Part shown: positions 52,422 to 61,828 of the stretch, in pieces
How the letters are laid out: the number at the start of each line of letters is the position of its first letter
Numbering within the stretch: position 1 is the first letter of the stretch
NCBI GenBank assembly: GCA_963737545.1
Contig: CAVTTH010000001.1
Coordinates: 434,001-498,000 of the forward strand
Source of the DNA: CAVTTH01 sp963737545
GTDB lineage: Bacteria; Verrucomicrobiota; Verrucomicrobiia; Chthoniobacterales; UBA10450
Reading direction: 5' to 3'
DNA length: 64,000 nucleotides
Position numbers and translations under genes: made by a program
Notes under the pieces: generated by a model
Told to the model about the DNA's origin: nothing
Seen by the model: only the letters and a program-made list of their open reading frames with translations
Database searches by the model: none

Positions 52422-52981
52422 AGCTTGTTTGTGATCGGGATCGGGCCGGCTTTGAGTTGTACTTCACCGTTCGCGACTCGAACGGCAAGACGAGTGAGGG
52501 GATTGGGTGGCGGACCTGCTGCGACGCTTCCGTCCGAATAGTAAACGCCACCATGGCAGGGACACATGAACAACTCCGCGTCCGACAGCCAGCGCACCGG
52601 ACATCCCATGTGGGTGCAATGAACAGAAAACGCGATGAATTCCTCCTCGCTCACGCGGCGGAGCCAGGCGGCGCTCTTGGCGGAAATACCGGCCCAGGGC
52701 AGCGATGAGGGATCGGCGATTGTGACGTTCACCGTCTTGCCGATTTCGAAATCAGCGGCCTTGCCGAGTGAGAGCCATTCGTTAGGCGCCTTTCGAAAGA
52801 GCGGGGCGACGATAAAACCGACGAGCGGAACGCCAAGAACCGCCGCACAAAGACCGCCGAGCGCGATCGAGACTTTCTCGAAGAAATGCCGGCGCGTCAT
52901 CTCCTCCGGCGATGCCGTGCCGAACTGGGATTCGTTAGGCGTGGTTTCGTTCACGGCGAATTTCGGTGATCCATCCGGCAA
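52418..52981 (-). CDS. Rieske 2Fe-2S iron-sulfur protein
   Basis: 187 residues from the TTG at 52981; a GTG at 52954 is an alternative. The twin-arginine-type membrane anchor is MTRRHFFEKVSIALGGLCAA. The cluster ligands are FSVHCTHMGCPVRW and FMCPCHGGVYYSDGSV. It transfers electrons from quinol to the cytochrome c domain. Its start overlaps the oxidase small subunit gene and its stop overlaps the cytochrome b gene. Confidence 0.93.
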   Translation of the reverse strand: MPDGSPKFAVNETTPNESQFGTASPEEMTRRHFFEKVSIALGGLCAAVLGVPLVGFIVAPLFRKAPNEWLSLGKAADFEIGKTVNVTIADPSSLPWAGISAKSAAWLRRVSEEEFIAFSVHCTHMGCPVRWLSDAELFMCPCHGGVYYSDGSVAAGPPPNPLTRLAVRVANGEVQLKAGPIPITNKL

Positions 52982-53156
52982 GTGAGGCGATGAAAAGGCC
53001 GGCGCCGACCGCGAGGATGACCCACGAGGTGACGAACCCCCAGAAGAAGAAGGTGGTTCCCATGGCCAGTCCAGCCGGGAAATAGTTTGGTCGTGGCAAA
53101 TGCTCTTCCGGGAGCAGCTCCCAGCCTTCGTGCGATTGTTCGGTGTTTTGTTCCAT
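52935..53156 (-). CDS. Small oxidase-associated membrane subunit
   Basis: 73 residues from the ATG at 53156 (MEQNTEQSHEGWELLPEEHL). The longer open frame reaching to 53597 is a shadow of ctaG. There are two membrane segments, YFPAGLAMGTTFFFWGFVTS and VILAVGAGLFIASLAGWI. Sequence and position match cytochrome oxidase subunit IV-like proteins. Confidence 0.8.
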   Translation of the reverse strand: MEQNTEQSHEGWELLPEEHLPRPNYFPAGLAMGTTFFFWGFVTSWVILAVGAGLFIASLAGWITEIRRERNHA

Positions 53157-53164
53157 GAGATTCG

Positions 53165-53938
53165 TTAGGTAGTCTGTCGTGTGGCGGGAGCTTCGCCGAA
53201 CCAGCGCGCGATCTGGGCGAAGATGGCGCCGAGATAGATGAAACACATCGGCACCCACATGAGCAGCCCGCCGATCTGCTGATCCTTTTCCGGCGTAAAT
53301 CCCCAGCCGGTGCGAATCGTCTCCCACATGCCGAGCCGATCGCCGATCGGCATCGCGTAAATCGAACAGACGGTCACGGGCGAAAAAGTGAGAATCATCC
53401 CGAGCGCGCTGCAGGCCACGCAGGCGCTGAAAAGATAAAGAACCGCCGCGGGCGGCGAGAGTCGTTCCTCGTCGCGCGGCGCGATGATCTGACTCCAAAA
53501 GAGCGTCCCGCAGAAGAGCAGCGAAACGGTTTGCACAGCATAGACAGAACGCGACGTGACCGCGGCGTTGCAGAGTGTCGGCCAATGCCAGAACCACATC
53601 GCGCCAACCCCGGCAAGCCAGGCGGTTAGCGGATGCGCGAGAAGACGCGCCCGCCCGCCTAACGAAAGCGAGCGCGGCAGACTGAGGAGCAGGAACCCCG
53701 GCACGACGAGCAACAGCAGGATGTGTTGCAGCATGTGCGCGCTGAACAGATAGCCGTCAGCGAGCGCGTTCATCGGCGACACGAGCGTAAGAAGGAACAC
53801 CGCGAGCGCGAGAAGGAACCAGCCGAGCCGGCGTCCGGCGCGAAAGACAAGGAGATAGGCTGTGAGCCCGACCGTAGCGGCGAAGAGAATCACCGGATTC
53901 CAGGTCCAGGCTGAGAGAAGGAATTGTTCAGTGCTCAT
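53165..53938 (-). CDS. ctaG: Cytochrome c oxidase assembly protein (caa3-type CtaG)
   Basis: 257 residues with seven membrane segments. The family marker is MNALADGYLFSAHMLQHILL followed by LLVVPGFLLLSLPRSL. Family members are involved in CuA or CuB assembly of caa3-type oxidases. The ATG overlaps the stop of the subunit I/III gene; the stop TAA lies in the octamer at 53162-53169. Confidence 0.87.
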   Translation of the reverse strand: MSTEQFLLSAWTWNPVILFAATVGLTAYLLVFRAGRRLGWFLLALAVFLLTLVSPMNALADGYLFSAHMLQHILLLLVVPGFLLLSLPRSLSLGGRARLLAHPLTAWLAGVGAMWFWHWPTLCNAAVTSRSVYAVQTVSLLFCGTLFWSQIIAPRDEERLSPPAAVLYLFSACVACSALGMILTFSPVTVCSIYAMPIGDRLGMWETIRTGWGFTPEKDQQIGGLLMWVPMCFIYLGAIFAQIARWFGEAPATRQTT

Positions 53939-56163
53939 CGGATTCGAGGCAGGATGTAAACGACGGACAAGACGAAAACCCAGACCACGTCGACGAAGTG
54001 CCAGTAAAGCCCGACCGCGTCGAGCGCCGGCCAGGGCCGCTTCTTCGAGTCACCGGCGATCGCCAGGCCCAGCAGAACAAGCAATGCGATCAGTCCAACG
54101 CAGACGTGCAGTCCATGGAATCCGGTCAGGGTAAAGAAGGTCGTCGCGAAAAGATTCGTGTTTACATCGACGCCGCTCTCAAAGAGATGCCAGTATTCGA
54201 GCCCCTGGCCGCCGATAAAAATTCCACCGAGGATAATCGTCGCGCTCAGCCAGCCAATCACCTTGCGCTGATTGTTGTGGCGAAGCCCGGCCTCCGCGCG
54301 CCAGATGGTGAAGCTGCTCGCAAAAAGACAAATGCTAAAGAAACCGGTCTTGACCAGGTCTAGCTCGTGCGGATTGGGTCCGGGTTGCGGCGTCGCGTTG
54401 TAGTAGAGAAACGCCAGGATCAGGACCGCGAAGAAGCCGGTCTCGGAGATGATGAAGGAAACAATGCTGGTCTTGTTCTTTTCCGGCTTGAACTGATCGA
54501 CATCTCCTCTGCTGCCGACGACTGGATCCGGCCGATCCGGATGCGCGACATCCCAGAGCGGACGGCGACTGTAAATCGGCGGCAGGTAATGGAAATTCTC
54601 ATGCGGCGGCGGCGATGTGGTCGCCCATTCCAGCGTCCAGGCATCCCACGGATTGTCGCTCGCCTTGCGTCCATTGAGCAGACTAACGACCAGGTTCCAA
54701 ACGAAAATCAGCGAGGCCGCAGCCATGAAAAACGCGCCGATGGTCGAGACCATGTTCATCCAGGCCCAGCCCGGCAGATCCGCATAGGTGTAGACACGGC
54801 GCGGCATGCCGGCGAACCCGAGGAAATGCTGGATCATGAAGGTCATGTTGAACCCGATGACCATGAGCCAGAAGCTCCATTTGCCCAGCCGCTCGGAGAG
54901 CATGCGACCGCTCATTTTTGGGATCCAATAATGGAGCGCTCCGAGGATCACGAAGACGATCAGGCCGACAAAGACAAAGTGGAAATGCGCCACGAGATAG
55001 TAGCTGTTCTTCGTCTGCCAATCGAGCGCCGCGGAAGCGTGACTGACACCGGTTAGGCCAGCGACGAGGAATTGCACCAGCGCCGCAACGCAGAAGAGCA
55101 TGGGCACATCAAAACGAAGACGGCCGCCAACCATGGTCGCGCTCCAGTTCAGCACTTTCACTCCGGTCGGGATCGCGATCAGCATGCTCGAGGCGACAAA
55201 GAAGAGGTCAATCGTATGACCCAGCCCGGTCGTAAACATGTGGTGGGCCCAGACTCCGAGGCTGAGGAACGCGATCGCGACCGTTGAACCGGCGACAAAT
55301 TCGTAACCGAAAATCGGCTTGCGCGAAAAGACCGGGATGATCTCGGACAGGATGGCGAAGGAGGGGATCGCCACGATATAGACCTCCGGATGTCCGAAGG
55401 CCCAGAAGATATGCTGCCACATGATGGCGGAGCCGCCCGGCACGAGAAAGAAGTGAGTGTTAAGCAGGCGGTCGATCAGAATCATAACCAGTCCCGCGTT
55501 TAACACCGGCAACGCGATGATAACCAGGAAGGCGTTGACGAAAATCATCCAGGAAAAGAGCGGCAGTCGCCGCAGGGTCATGTTCGGTGCGCGACTGCAA
55601 AGGACGGTGGCGATGAAGTTAATGTTGGTGCCAACCGATCCGATCCCGAGGACGAGGAGGGAGAGCGCCCAGTAATCCACTCCGGGCTGCGAAGAGTAGG
55701 CGGTCTCACTCAACGGCGCGTAGGCGAACCAGCCGACCGCAGGCGCACCGCCCGCCAGGAAACTGAAGTGCAGCAAAATGCCCCCAAACGGAACGAGCCA
55801 GAAACTAAAAGCATTCAGACGTGGAAAGGCCATGTCGCGCGCTCCGATCTGCAGCGGCACGACATAATTGGCCAGACCGAAGAGCACCGGCATGGCGACG
55901 AGAAAAATCATCGTCGTGCCGTGCATCGTGAACACCATGTTGTAAGTGTCGGGTTGCAACAGGGTGTTGTTAGGCACGGCCAATTGCAGCCGAATGAGCA
56001 GCGCCTCAATCCCGCCAAAGACGAAGAAGACCAGCCCCGTCACCATGTAAAGGATGCCGATCCGTTTGTGATCGACCGTGGAGAGCCACGCCATCTTCCA
56101 ATGCTCCCGCTGTTCCGGAGACAAGATTCCGGCGCGGTCCAGAGCTGTGGCGATCTCGTTCAT
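53935..56163 (-). CDS. Cytochrome c oxidase subunit I/III fusion
   Basis: 742 residues. Subunit I (about 1-540) has KMAWLSTVDHKRIGILYMVT, FTMHGTTMIFLVAMPVLFGL (heme a ligand), WAFGHPEVYIVAIPSFAILS (His and cross-linked Tyr of the CuB site), WAHHMFTTGLG and VAHFHFVFVGLIVF. Subunit III (about 560-742) includes FIISETGFFAVLILAFLYYN and GFHGLHVCVGLIALLVLLG. The fusion is typical of caa3-type oxidases. Its ATG overlaps the stop of the subunit II gene. Confidence 0.95.
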   Translation of the reverse strand: MNEIATALDRAGILSPEQREHWKMAWLSTVDHKRIGILYMVTGLVFFVFGGIEALLIRLQLAVPNNTLLQPDTYNMVFTMHGTTMIFLVAMPVLFGLANYVVPLQIGARDMAFPRLNAFSFWLVPFGGILLHFSFLAGGAPAVGWFAYAPLSETAYSSQPGVDYWALSLLVLGIGSVGTNINFIATVLCSRAPNMTLRRLPLFSWMIFVNAFLVIIALPVLNAGLVMILIDRLLNTHFFLVPGGSAIMWQHIFWAFGHPEVYIVAIPSFAILSEIIPVFSRKPIFGYEFVAGSTVAIAFLSLGVWAHHMFTTGLGHTIDLFFVASSMLIAIPTGVKVLNWSATMVGGRLRFDVPMLFCVAALVQFLVAGLTGVSHASAALDWQTKNSYYLVAHFHFVFVGLIVFVILGALHYWIPKMSGRMLSERLGKWSFWLMVIGFNMTFMIQHFLGFAGMPRRVYTYADLPGWAWMNMVSTIGAFFMAAASLIFVWNLVVSLLNGRKASDNPWDAWTLEWATTSPPPHENFHYLPPIYSRRPLWDVAHPDRPDPVVGSRGDVDQFKPEKNKTSIVSFIISETGFFAVLILAFLYYNATPQPGPNPHELDLVKTGFFSICLFASSFTIWRAEAGLRHNNQRKVIGWLSATIILGGIFIGGQGLEYWHLFESGVDVNTNLFATTFFTLTGFHGLHVCVGLIALLVLLGLAIAGDSKKRPWPALDAVGLYWHFVDVVWVFVLSVVYILPRIR

Positions 56164-57089
56164 TGCAAGGTCTCGAAGTAATCGGTCAGTTGCGTCACCT
56201 GTGCCTGGTTAAACTTATAGTCGGGCATCTTCACCCCAGGCTTGACCTGCTGCGGGTCGGTCAACCAACGGTGGAGATTGGCCGGTGTATTCTCGACCAC
56301 CCCGGCGCCCAGTATTTTCCGGCTGGCCAGATGAGTCAGATCCGGGCCGACCCGGGCCGCTGCCGCAGTGCCCTTGATCGCGTGGCAATTCATGCAGCTG
56401 TTTTCTTGGAAAAGCGCGAGCCCCTGCGCCGCACTCCCGCTCACCGGAATTTTCGCCGGTGCCAACTGTGCCTGCTCCCAGGCCGCGAATTGTTCCGCCG
56501 TTTCCGCCACGACGAGAAAATGCATCCATGCATGCTGCGTCCCGCAAAATTCCGAGCAGACCCCCAGATACGTCCCGGGCCGATCCGACTGGATCCAGAT
56601 ATGATTCGGATGATCCGGCACTGTCGCCATTTTTCTCGTCAACTGCGCAACCCAGAACTCGTGCAGCACGTCCGCCGACTCGAGCCGGATTGACAACGGA
56701 GTGCCCGCCGGGATGTGAATCTCGTTTGCTGCGATCACGCCTGATTTCGGATAACGCGCCTCCCACCACCATTGGTGACCGGTGATCACAATGTCGGGCG
56801 TCGCCGGCGCGGGCGGGTCGGAAGCGTTCATCGACTGCCAGGTGAGAAGGACGAGCGCGACCACGATCAGACAGGGAATCGCCGTCCAAACAATCTCCAC
56901 CGTTTTGTTTCCGGCGACCTGAGTGGGATCCGTCGCGCCCTCACGCCAGCGATAGCGCATGAGCGCGAAAACAATCATCCCGGCGACGACGATGAAGATG
57001 AGCGCAAAAATAATTCCTGAGACGATCGCGAGATGATAAATCGCGCGCGCCTCAGGCGATTGCGGATCGAGAACGGGCAGCGATTTCAT
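56160..57089 (-). CDS. Cytochrome c oxidase subunit II with fused cytochrome c (caa3)
   Basis: 309 residues from the ATG at 57089 (MKSLPVLDPQSPEARAIYHL), with a GAGGGA ribosome site. The open frame extends to 57212 but reads as noise. Two membrane helices precede the CuA domain: ITGHQWWWEARYPKSGVIAA and GVCSEFCGTQHAWMHFLVVA (Cys-Cys-His-Met ligands). The C-terminal heme c domain has NSCMNCHAIKGTAAAARVGP and closes the caa3 subunit. First gene of the operon. Confidence 0.95.
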   Translation of the reverse strand: MKSLPVLDPQSPEARAIYHLAIVSGIIFALIFIVVAGMIVFALMRYRWREGATDPTQVAGNKTVEIVWTAIPCLIVVALVLLTWQSMNASDPPAPATPDIVITGHQWWWEARYPKSGVIAANEIHIPAGTPLSIRLESADVLHEFWVAQLTRKMATVPDHPNHIWIQSDRPGTYLGVCSEFCGTQHAWMHFLVVAETAEQFAAWEQAQLAPAKIPVSGSAAQGLALFQENSCMNCHAIKGTAAAARVGPDLTHLASRKILGAGVVENTPANLHRWLTDPQQVKPGVKMPDYKFNQAQVTQLTDYFETLQ

Positions 57090-57182
57090 CAAGGTCCCTC
57101 GTGCGGCGATTGGCTCGGGTTTGCTATAGCACGGGGAGGCATTTACTAGCAAAGACGGAAAGTAAGAACACAAAGGAACAAG

Positions 57183-58292
57183 ATGAATTGGCTTTGGACG
57201 AGTTTGTATCACGCGCTCGCAATGCTGTGGGCGACGTTCTGGGCGCTCGTTCTCGGCTTTGGAATCTCGGCGGCGTTGCAGGTTTTTGTGAGCAAAGAGC
57301 AGATGAGCCGCGCCTTTGGGAAAACGAATTTGAAGTCGGTTGCAATTGCGACCGGCCTCGGCGCAGCGAGCAGTTCCTGCTCCTACGCGGCCGCCGCCGC
57401 GGGGCGCAGCGCGATTCAGCAGGGTGCCGCGCTCATTCCAGCGCTCGCTTTCATGTTTGCGTCAACCAATCTGGTGATCGAACTCGGCGCTGTTCTCTGG
57501 ATCTTGATGGGATGGCGATTCGTACTCGCTGAGTTCATTGGCGCGTTCGTCCTGATCGCGCTGGTCTGGTCGATGGTCCGCTTGCTCTTGCCAAAAAGCG
57601 TCGAGGATGAAGCCCGCGAACACGCACGAAGAAAAGGGCGGCGATTCAGGCTGTTGTCACGATGAGCACGAGCATGAGGCCGGCGGCACGAAAGGAAAAT
57701 GGAGCGCAATGGCGAACGCGTTCGTGATGGATTGGATGATGCTCTGGAAGGAACTCCTCGCCGGGTTTGTCATTGCGGGGTTTATTGCCACGCTGGTTCC
57801 GCATTCATGGTGGCAGGCTTTGTTCTTGCAGACCGGTCCCAGCTCACATTGCGTTTGATTGAGAACACGCTGGTCGGTCCGATCATCGCGATCCTTTCTT
57901 TCGTTTGCTCAGTCGGCAACATTCCGCTTGCAAGTCATCTTTGGTCCAATGGCATTAGTTTCGGCGGCGTCATCTCTTTCATTTACGCCGATCTACTCGT
58001 CATTCCTCTCATCTTCATCTACGGGAAATATTATGGCGGCCGCGCCACGATCTACATCACAGTCATCTTTTATGCGGCAATGGTGATGTCGGGAATCATT
58101 GTCGATCTCATCTTTAGCGCCTTTGGATTGATCCCAACTGGACCGCGGCCACCGAGCGCAGTGCAACACGCAATGATCTCGTGGAATTACACCAGCTGGC
58201 TGGACATCGCGGCCGCAGTTCTGGGCGGCACGTTGCTTCTCATTTATTTTCGCCGCCGCGGCGGCGACGGGCACGCGCAGCCTCATCACTGA
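57183..58292 (+). CDS. ArsP-like permease (PF03773), two one-base frameshifts
   Basis: The N-terminal half (MNWLWTSLYHALAMLWATFW, GLGAASSSCSYAAAAAGRSA, AALIPALAFMFASTNLVIEL) is in the first frame. The middle (DSGCCHDEHEHEAGG, WMMLWKELLAGFVIAGFIAT) is in a second frame, the change lying near 57615. The C-terminal half (RLIENTLVGPIIAILSFVCS, VGNIPLASHLWSNGISFGGV, YADLLVIPLIFIYGKYYGG) returns to the first frame near 57850. Two compensating indels thus restore one protein of about 370 residues. The central histidine/cysteine cluster is typical of ArsP/heavy-metal permeases. Substrate not proven. Confidence 0.82.
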
Positions 58293-58311
58293 TCTGCCTG
58301 ACTGTCTTCAA

Positions 58312-58974
58312 TCAGGAGAACAATCTGGGCAGGACGTTGCTGACGAAATCCACCAGGAAATGCCCGATCATATTGGCGACCAGATCGCGGCGCCAGAGAT
58401 AGAAACCGGCCAGGATCGCTCCCAGGACAAAAGCGATGAGGATGTTTGCCCATCCTCCTGTCCAGTGACCGACCGCAAAGATAACTAATGGAATTGCGGC
58501 CGATGCCCAGCGACTCAGACCGAGGGTTTGGAGCCGTTCGATAGCGTAACCGCGGTAAAACAACTCCTCGACCACGCCCGCGCGGATTACGATTAGCGTG
58601 ATCAACCAAAGGGGAAGTTTATCGAACGCGGTAGACGCGGGGCCATGGCCATAGCCCGTGAGGTGAACCAGAACCCCGCCGGCCAGGGCGCACATTATTG
58701 CGATGACAAATCCCCAAAGAATCGATTTCCACAAGCGCGACGTTCCGATACCGATCGACTGCAACGGCATGCCTTCACCGCGACGAACGAGAACAAGCAA
58801 AATAGCTGCACTGAGCCAAATCAGTAATTCTTTCCAAATCGCAGCGGTAAAAGTCGGGGTAGGCAAAAAATACGAGACCGCTTGCCGGATAAGCAACATT
58901 CCGAAGAGTGACAGAAACAGACCAAGCCAAGTTGCGCGGGAAAGCCTGGATGCGGGAGCAGATTCGTTAGTCAT
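58312..58974 (-). CDS. CPBP family intramembrane metalloprotease
   Basis: 220 residues, about six membrane helices. The active-site motifs are VVEELFYRGYAIERLQTLG (motif EExxxR) and IFAVGHWTGGWANILIAFV with DLVANMIGHFLVDFV. Members process membrane proteins or peptides. No target is evident. Confidence 0.9.
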   Translation of the reverse strand: MTNESAPASRLSRATWLGLFLSLFGMLLIRQAVSYFLPTPTFTAAIWKELLIWLSAAILLVLVRRGEGMPLQSIGIGTSRLWKSILWGFVIAIMCALAGGVLVHLTGYGHGPASTAFDKLPLWLITLIVIRAGVVEELFYRGYAIERLQTLGLSRWASAAIPLVIFAVGHWTGGWANILIAFVLGAILAGFYLWRRDLVANMIGHFLVDFVSNVLPRLFS

Positions 58975-59053
58975 AATCTCCGATTAGGATGCGACGAATA
59001 TCCATCTGGATTCAATCGTTTTCCGCTTTGGCGGTCGCAGCAAACAGTGGCAG

Positions 59054-60019
59054 CTACAGGATCAATTCGTAAAATTTCTTTAGATCAACGTTTCCGCCGG
59101 AAACAATGCAGACGATCGGACCCTTCCCGGCTTTGCCAGTCAATGCTGCCGCAAGCGGCAGCGCGCCCGCGCCTTCGGAAATGATGCGCGTTTTCTCCGC
59201 CATCAAGCGCATCGCTTTCTTCGTCTCCTCCAATGTGACAACGATGTAATCGTCCACGACGGGTTTCATTCGCTCCCACATGCGTGGAAAGAGACTGCGT
59301 CCGCCGGCGCCATCCACGAATGAGGCCTTCCAATCCTCGAAAACCTGTGGTGATCCTTTCGCGAACGAGAGCGCGGCCGGAGCGGCGGTCTCCGGTTCCG
59401 CGCCCCAAACCGTGATCTCGGGACGCAGCGCTTTGATCGCGCTGCCTACACCAGTGATGAGCCCGCCACCGCCAATACTCGCCATGACAGCCGCAGTCTC
59501 GGGCGCGTCTTCAAGAATCTCGAGACCCATCGTGGCATGACCGGCGACGAAATTGTGATCGTCGAATGGGTGCACAAATGTGCCGTCGACTCCGGGAAAG
59601 GAACGATCTTCCAGCGCTTGCCAGGCGACTTCGTACGGCACGGGGATGAGCGTTGCGCCGAGCGCACGCATCCGCTCGACCTTTGATTCCGGCGCGGTCT
59701 CGATCACGATGACAGTGCATGGCACGCCCGCTTGTCTCGCCGCATAAGCTACGCCCTGCCCTGCGTTTCCCGCACTGATTGTCCACACACCGCGCTCGCG
59801 TTCGGAGTCCGACAACATGGCCACGGCGTTAGCGGCACCTCTCAGTTTGTAAGCGTTGATCGGTTGCAGATTCTCGAGCTTGAGACGGATGTCAGGATAC
59901 TCCGGTCCGAGTTCCAGCCGGACCAGCGGAGTACGCACAATCGTCCCTGCGATTCGCTTTCGGGCTTCTCGTATTTCGCTCAGTTCGATTGGACGAATAG
60001 CTGCAAGCGTCATTGGCAT
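59054..60019 (-). CDS. PLP-dependent threonine/serine dehydratase-like enzyme
   Basis: 321 residues. The PLP lysine is in QPINAYKLRGAANAVAML, the phosphate-binding loop is SIGGGGLITGVGSAIKALR, and the asparagine loop is TISAGNAGQGVAYAARQAG. The C-terminal motif is CIVSGGNVDLKKFYELIL. It lacks the ACT domain of IlvA. Relatives include threonine ammonia-lyases, serine racemases and ectoine-type EutB; I cannot choose. Confidence 0.85.
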   Translation of the reverse strand: MPMTLAAIRPIELSEIREARKRIAGTIVRTPLVRLELGPEYPDIRLKLENLQPINAYKLRGAANAVAMLSDSERERGVWTISAGNAGQGVAYAARQAGVPCTVIVIETAPESKVERMRALGATLIPVPYEVAWQALEDRSFPGVDGTFVHPFDDHNFVAGHATMGLEILEDAPETAAVMASIGGGGLITGVGSAIKALRPEITVWGAEPETAAPAALSFAKGSPQVFEDWKASFVDGAGGRSLFPRMWERMKPVVDDYIVVTLEETKKAMRLMAEKTRIISEGAGALPLAAALTGKAGKGPIVCIVSGGNVDLKKFYELIL

Positions 60020-60133
60020 TGGTGGTTTCCCTCTCGTGCGTGAGCGGGTTGGTTGCCGTTATGTTCCCGAGGAACGAGTCGCATGCAACGAGCAGTGTCC
60101 GAATCTTCTCGTGCAACGAGCGAGAACACGCGT

Positions 60134-60532
60134 TTACTCACCACCACCCTGCACGCTCAACTCCCATCGGTAGCCATCAGAATCGTGGAACCATATTCCC
60201 ATATGCTTCGAACCAGGCGCTTCCGGCCCGATTTCGCTGCCGGGATCTTCGATCTTCACTTTGTTCTTCTTCAAATGCGCCAGCGCCTTTCGCAACGTCG
60301 TCATATCTGGCAAATGAAATGACATGTGTTCGAACGTTGATGGTGACGGTTTGCCCTTGAACAACGCGATTGTGACGTTCTCATTTCCGACAGCAATCCC
60401 TCCTTCGAACTCAAACTCTTTGCCCAATCCGAGCACGCGCGAAAACCATTTCGCGCTTTTCTTCGGATCGCGAACCGCCAGCCCAAAATGACCGACAACG
60501 CCGAGAGTGAAGGGAGGTTTTCGAGTACTCAT
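60134..60532 (-). CDS. VOC (glyoxalase/bleomycin-resistance fold) protein
   Basis: 132 residues. The two-module VOC fold shows as GHFGLAVRDPKKSAKWFSRV and HMGIWFHDSDGYRWELSVQ with metal ligands His, His and Glu. Activities include glyoxalase, dioxygenase and drug binding. Not further assignable. Confidence 0.88.
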   Translation of the reverse strand: MSTRKPPFTLGVVGHFGLAVRDPKKSAKWFSRVLGLGKEFEFEGGIAVGNENVTIALFKGKPSPSTFEHMSFHLPDMTTLRKALAHLKKNKVKIEDPGSEIGPEAPGSKHMGIWFHDSDGYRWELSVQGGGE

Positions 60533-60598
60533 GATAATAAATCGATTGGGCCCGGCCCGTTAGCTGTAAACGCTGGCGTTGTCTTCGGCAAAATCCGA

Positions 60599-60625
60599 TA
60601 CCACGGTCAGTGACCGCGGCTACAG
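60599..60625. repeat. TGTAG-type hairpin repeat, short copy
   Basis: TACCACGGTCAGTGACCGCG followed by GCTACAG. The arms CGGTCA/TGACCG pair. It lies just upstream of the hydrolase start. Confidence 0.6.
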
Positions 60626-60638
60626 TAAACCTTCCCTT

Positions 60639-61241
60639 ATGCCGAAGCGCTTTTTTCTTTTCGCTCCCGGAGCAGGTGCGCCTTCCTCGCACCCATGGAT
60701 GCAACGCTGGAAGGATCACCTAAGCACGATTGGCCGCGTCGCGGTTTTTGATTATCCCTACATGCTCGAACGCAGGAAACGGCCGGATCGTTTGCCGCAA
60801 CTCGTGGCGGCCCATCGGGAGGCGCTGGCCGCCGCGCGATCAGGAATTGATGGACCGATAATCCTGATAGGCAAGAGCATGGGCGGCCGGATCGGGTGTC
60901 ATGTTGCGTTGGAGGAAAAAGTGGACGCCCTGATTTGTCTTGGATACCCGCTCTGCGCGGCCGGGGATCGCACAAAACTTCGCGACGAAGTTCTGCGCGC
61001 CCTGCAAACACCAATCCTGTTCGTGCAAGGAACACGAGATCCGCTTTGTCCACTCGATCTCCTTGAGCGCGTCCGCAGTGAAATGAAGATTTCGAGCGCT
61101 CTCCACGTTGTTCGGGGAGGAGATCATTCGTTAGGGGTTACCAAAACCCAACTGCGAGAAGCAAACGAAACCCAGGAGGAAGTCGATCGGCGTATACATA
61201 AAACTATCGCGGAATTCGCGGGTCGATTCGGAGACTCTTGA
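60639..61241 (+). CDS. Alpha/beta-fold hydrolase (TEX30/KANL3-like)
   Basis: 200 residues from the ATG at 60639 (MPKRFFLFAPGAGAPSSHPW). The nucleophile elbow is LIGKSMGGRIGCHVALEE and the late His is in GGDHSLG. FVQGTRDPLCPLDLL holds the acid. Such small hydrolases resemble dienelactone hydrolase and TEX30; the substrate is unknown. Confidence 0.85.
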   Translation: MPKRFFLFAPGAGAPSSHPWMQRWKDHLSTIGRVAVFDYPYMLERRKRPDRLPQLVAAHREALAAARSGIDGPIILIGKSMGGRIGCHVALEEKVDALICLGYPLCAAGDRTKLRDEVLRALQTPILFVQGTRDPLCPLDLLERVRSEMKISSALHVVRGGDHSLGVTKTQLREANETQEEVDRRIHKTIAEFAGRFGDS

Positions 61242-61322
61242 TTCGGACAAGTAGCGAAACGGATTGTAAAATTGCTCCTGACCATTCAGTCTGCATCTTC
61301 CCCACCCCCCTGAACGTCTGTC

Positions 61323-61787
61323 ATGCAAAAACGAAAATCATCGAAGAAGGCAGCGCGACGGAACCCGCGCACAATTGCCAAACCACTAACGCGCGCCGAC
61401 ATCACGCGCAGCGCCTACTTCCGAGAGGCCGCGCTAACGGCCAAGGCTTATGCGAAAGATCCGGATCGACTTCGGAATTTGTTCGAGCAAGCCCGGCACA
61501 AAATCGGCGACATGCCGCGCGGCCCGTTTGCCGACATGTGGGCGTATCTTCTGGCGATGATCCGCCTGATTCGCGCCTACCACGAGGGCGTCTACCGCGA
61601 AATTCCGGAACGAAGCTTACTCATCATTGTCAGCGCAATGATCTATTTTGTCAGTCCATTGGACGTGATTCCGGACTGGATTCCCGTCCTGGGCTACATC
61701 GACGACGCATTGGTTGTGGGCCTGGCGCTAAAAACGGTTAGAGAAGATCTCGATGCGTTCATGGAGTGGGAAACCGCAGAGATTTAG
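61323..61787 (+). CDS. YkvA family (DUF1232) protein
   Basis: 154 residues. The signature is IYFVSPLDVIPDWIPVLGYI followed by DDALVVGLALKTVREDLDAF. It has one or two hydrophobic segments and a basic N-terminus (MQKRKSSKKAARRNPR). Function unknown. Confidence 0.88.
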   Translation: MQKRKSSKKAARRNPRTIAKPLTRADITRSAYFREAALTAKAYAKDPDRLRNLFEQARHKIGDMPRGPFADMWAYLLAMIRLIRAYHEGVYREIPERSLLIIVSAMIYFVSPLDVIPDWIPVLGYIDDALVVGLALKTVREDLDAFMEWETAEI

Positions 61788-61828
61788 GGCGAACCATAAC
61801 GCCACCTATCGTCGCGCAAGATTGAGAT

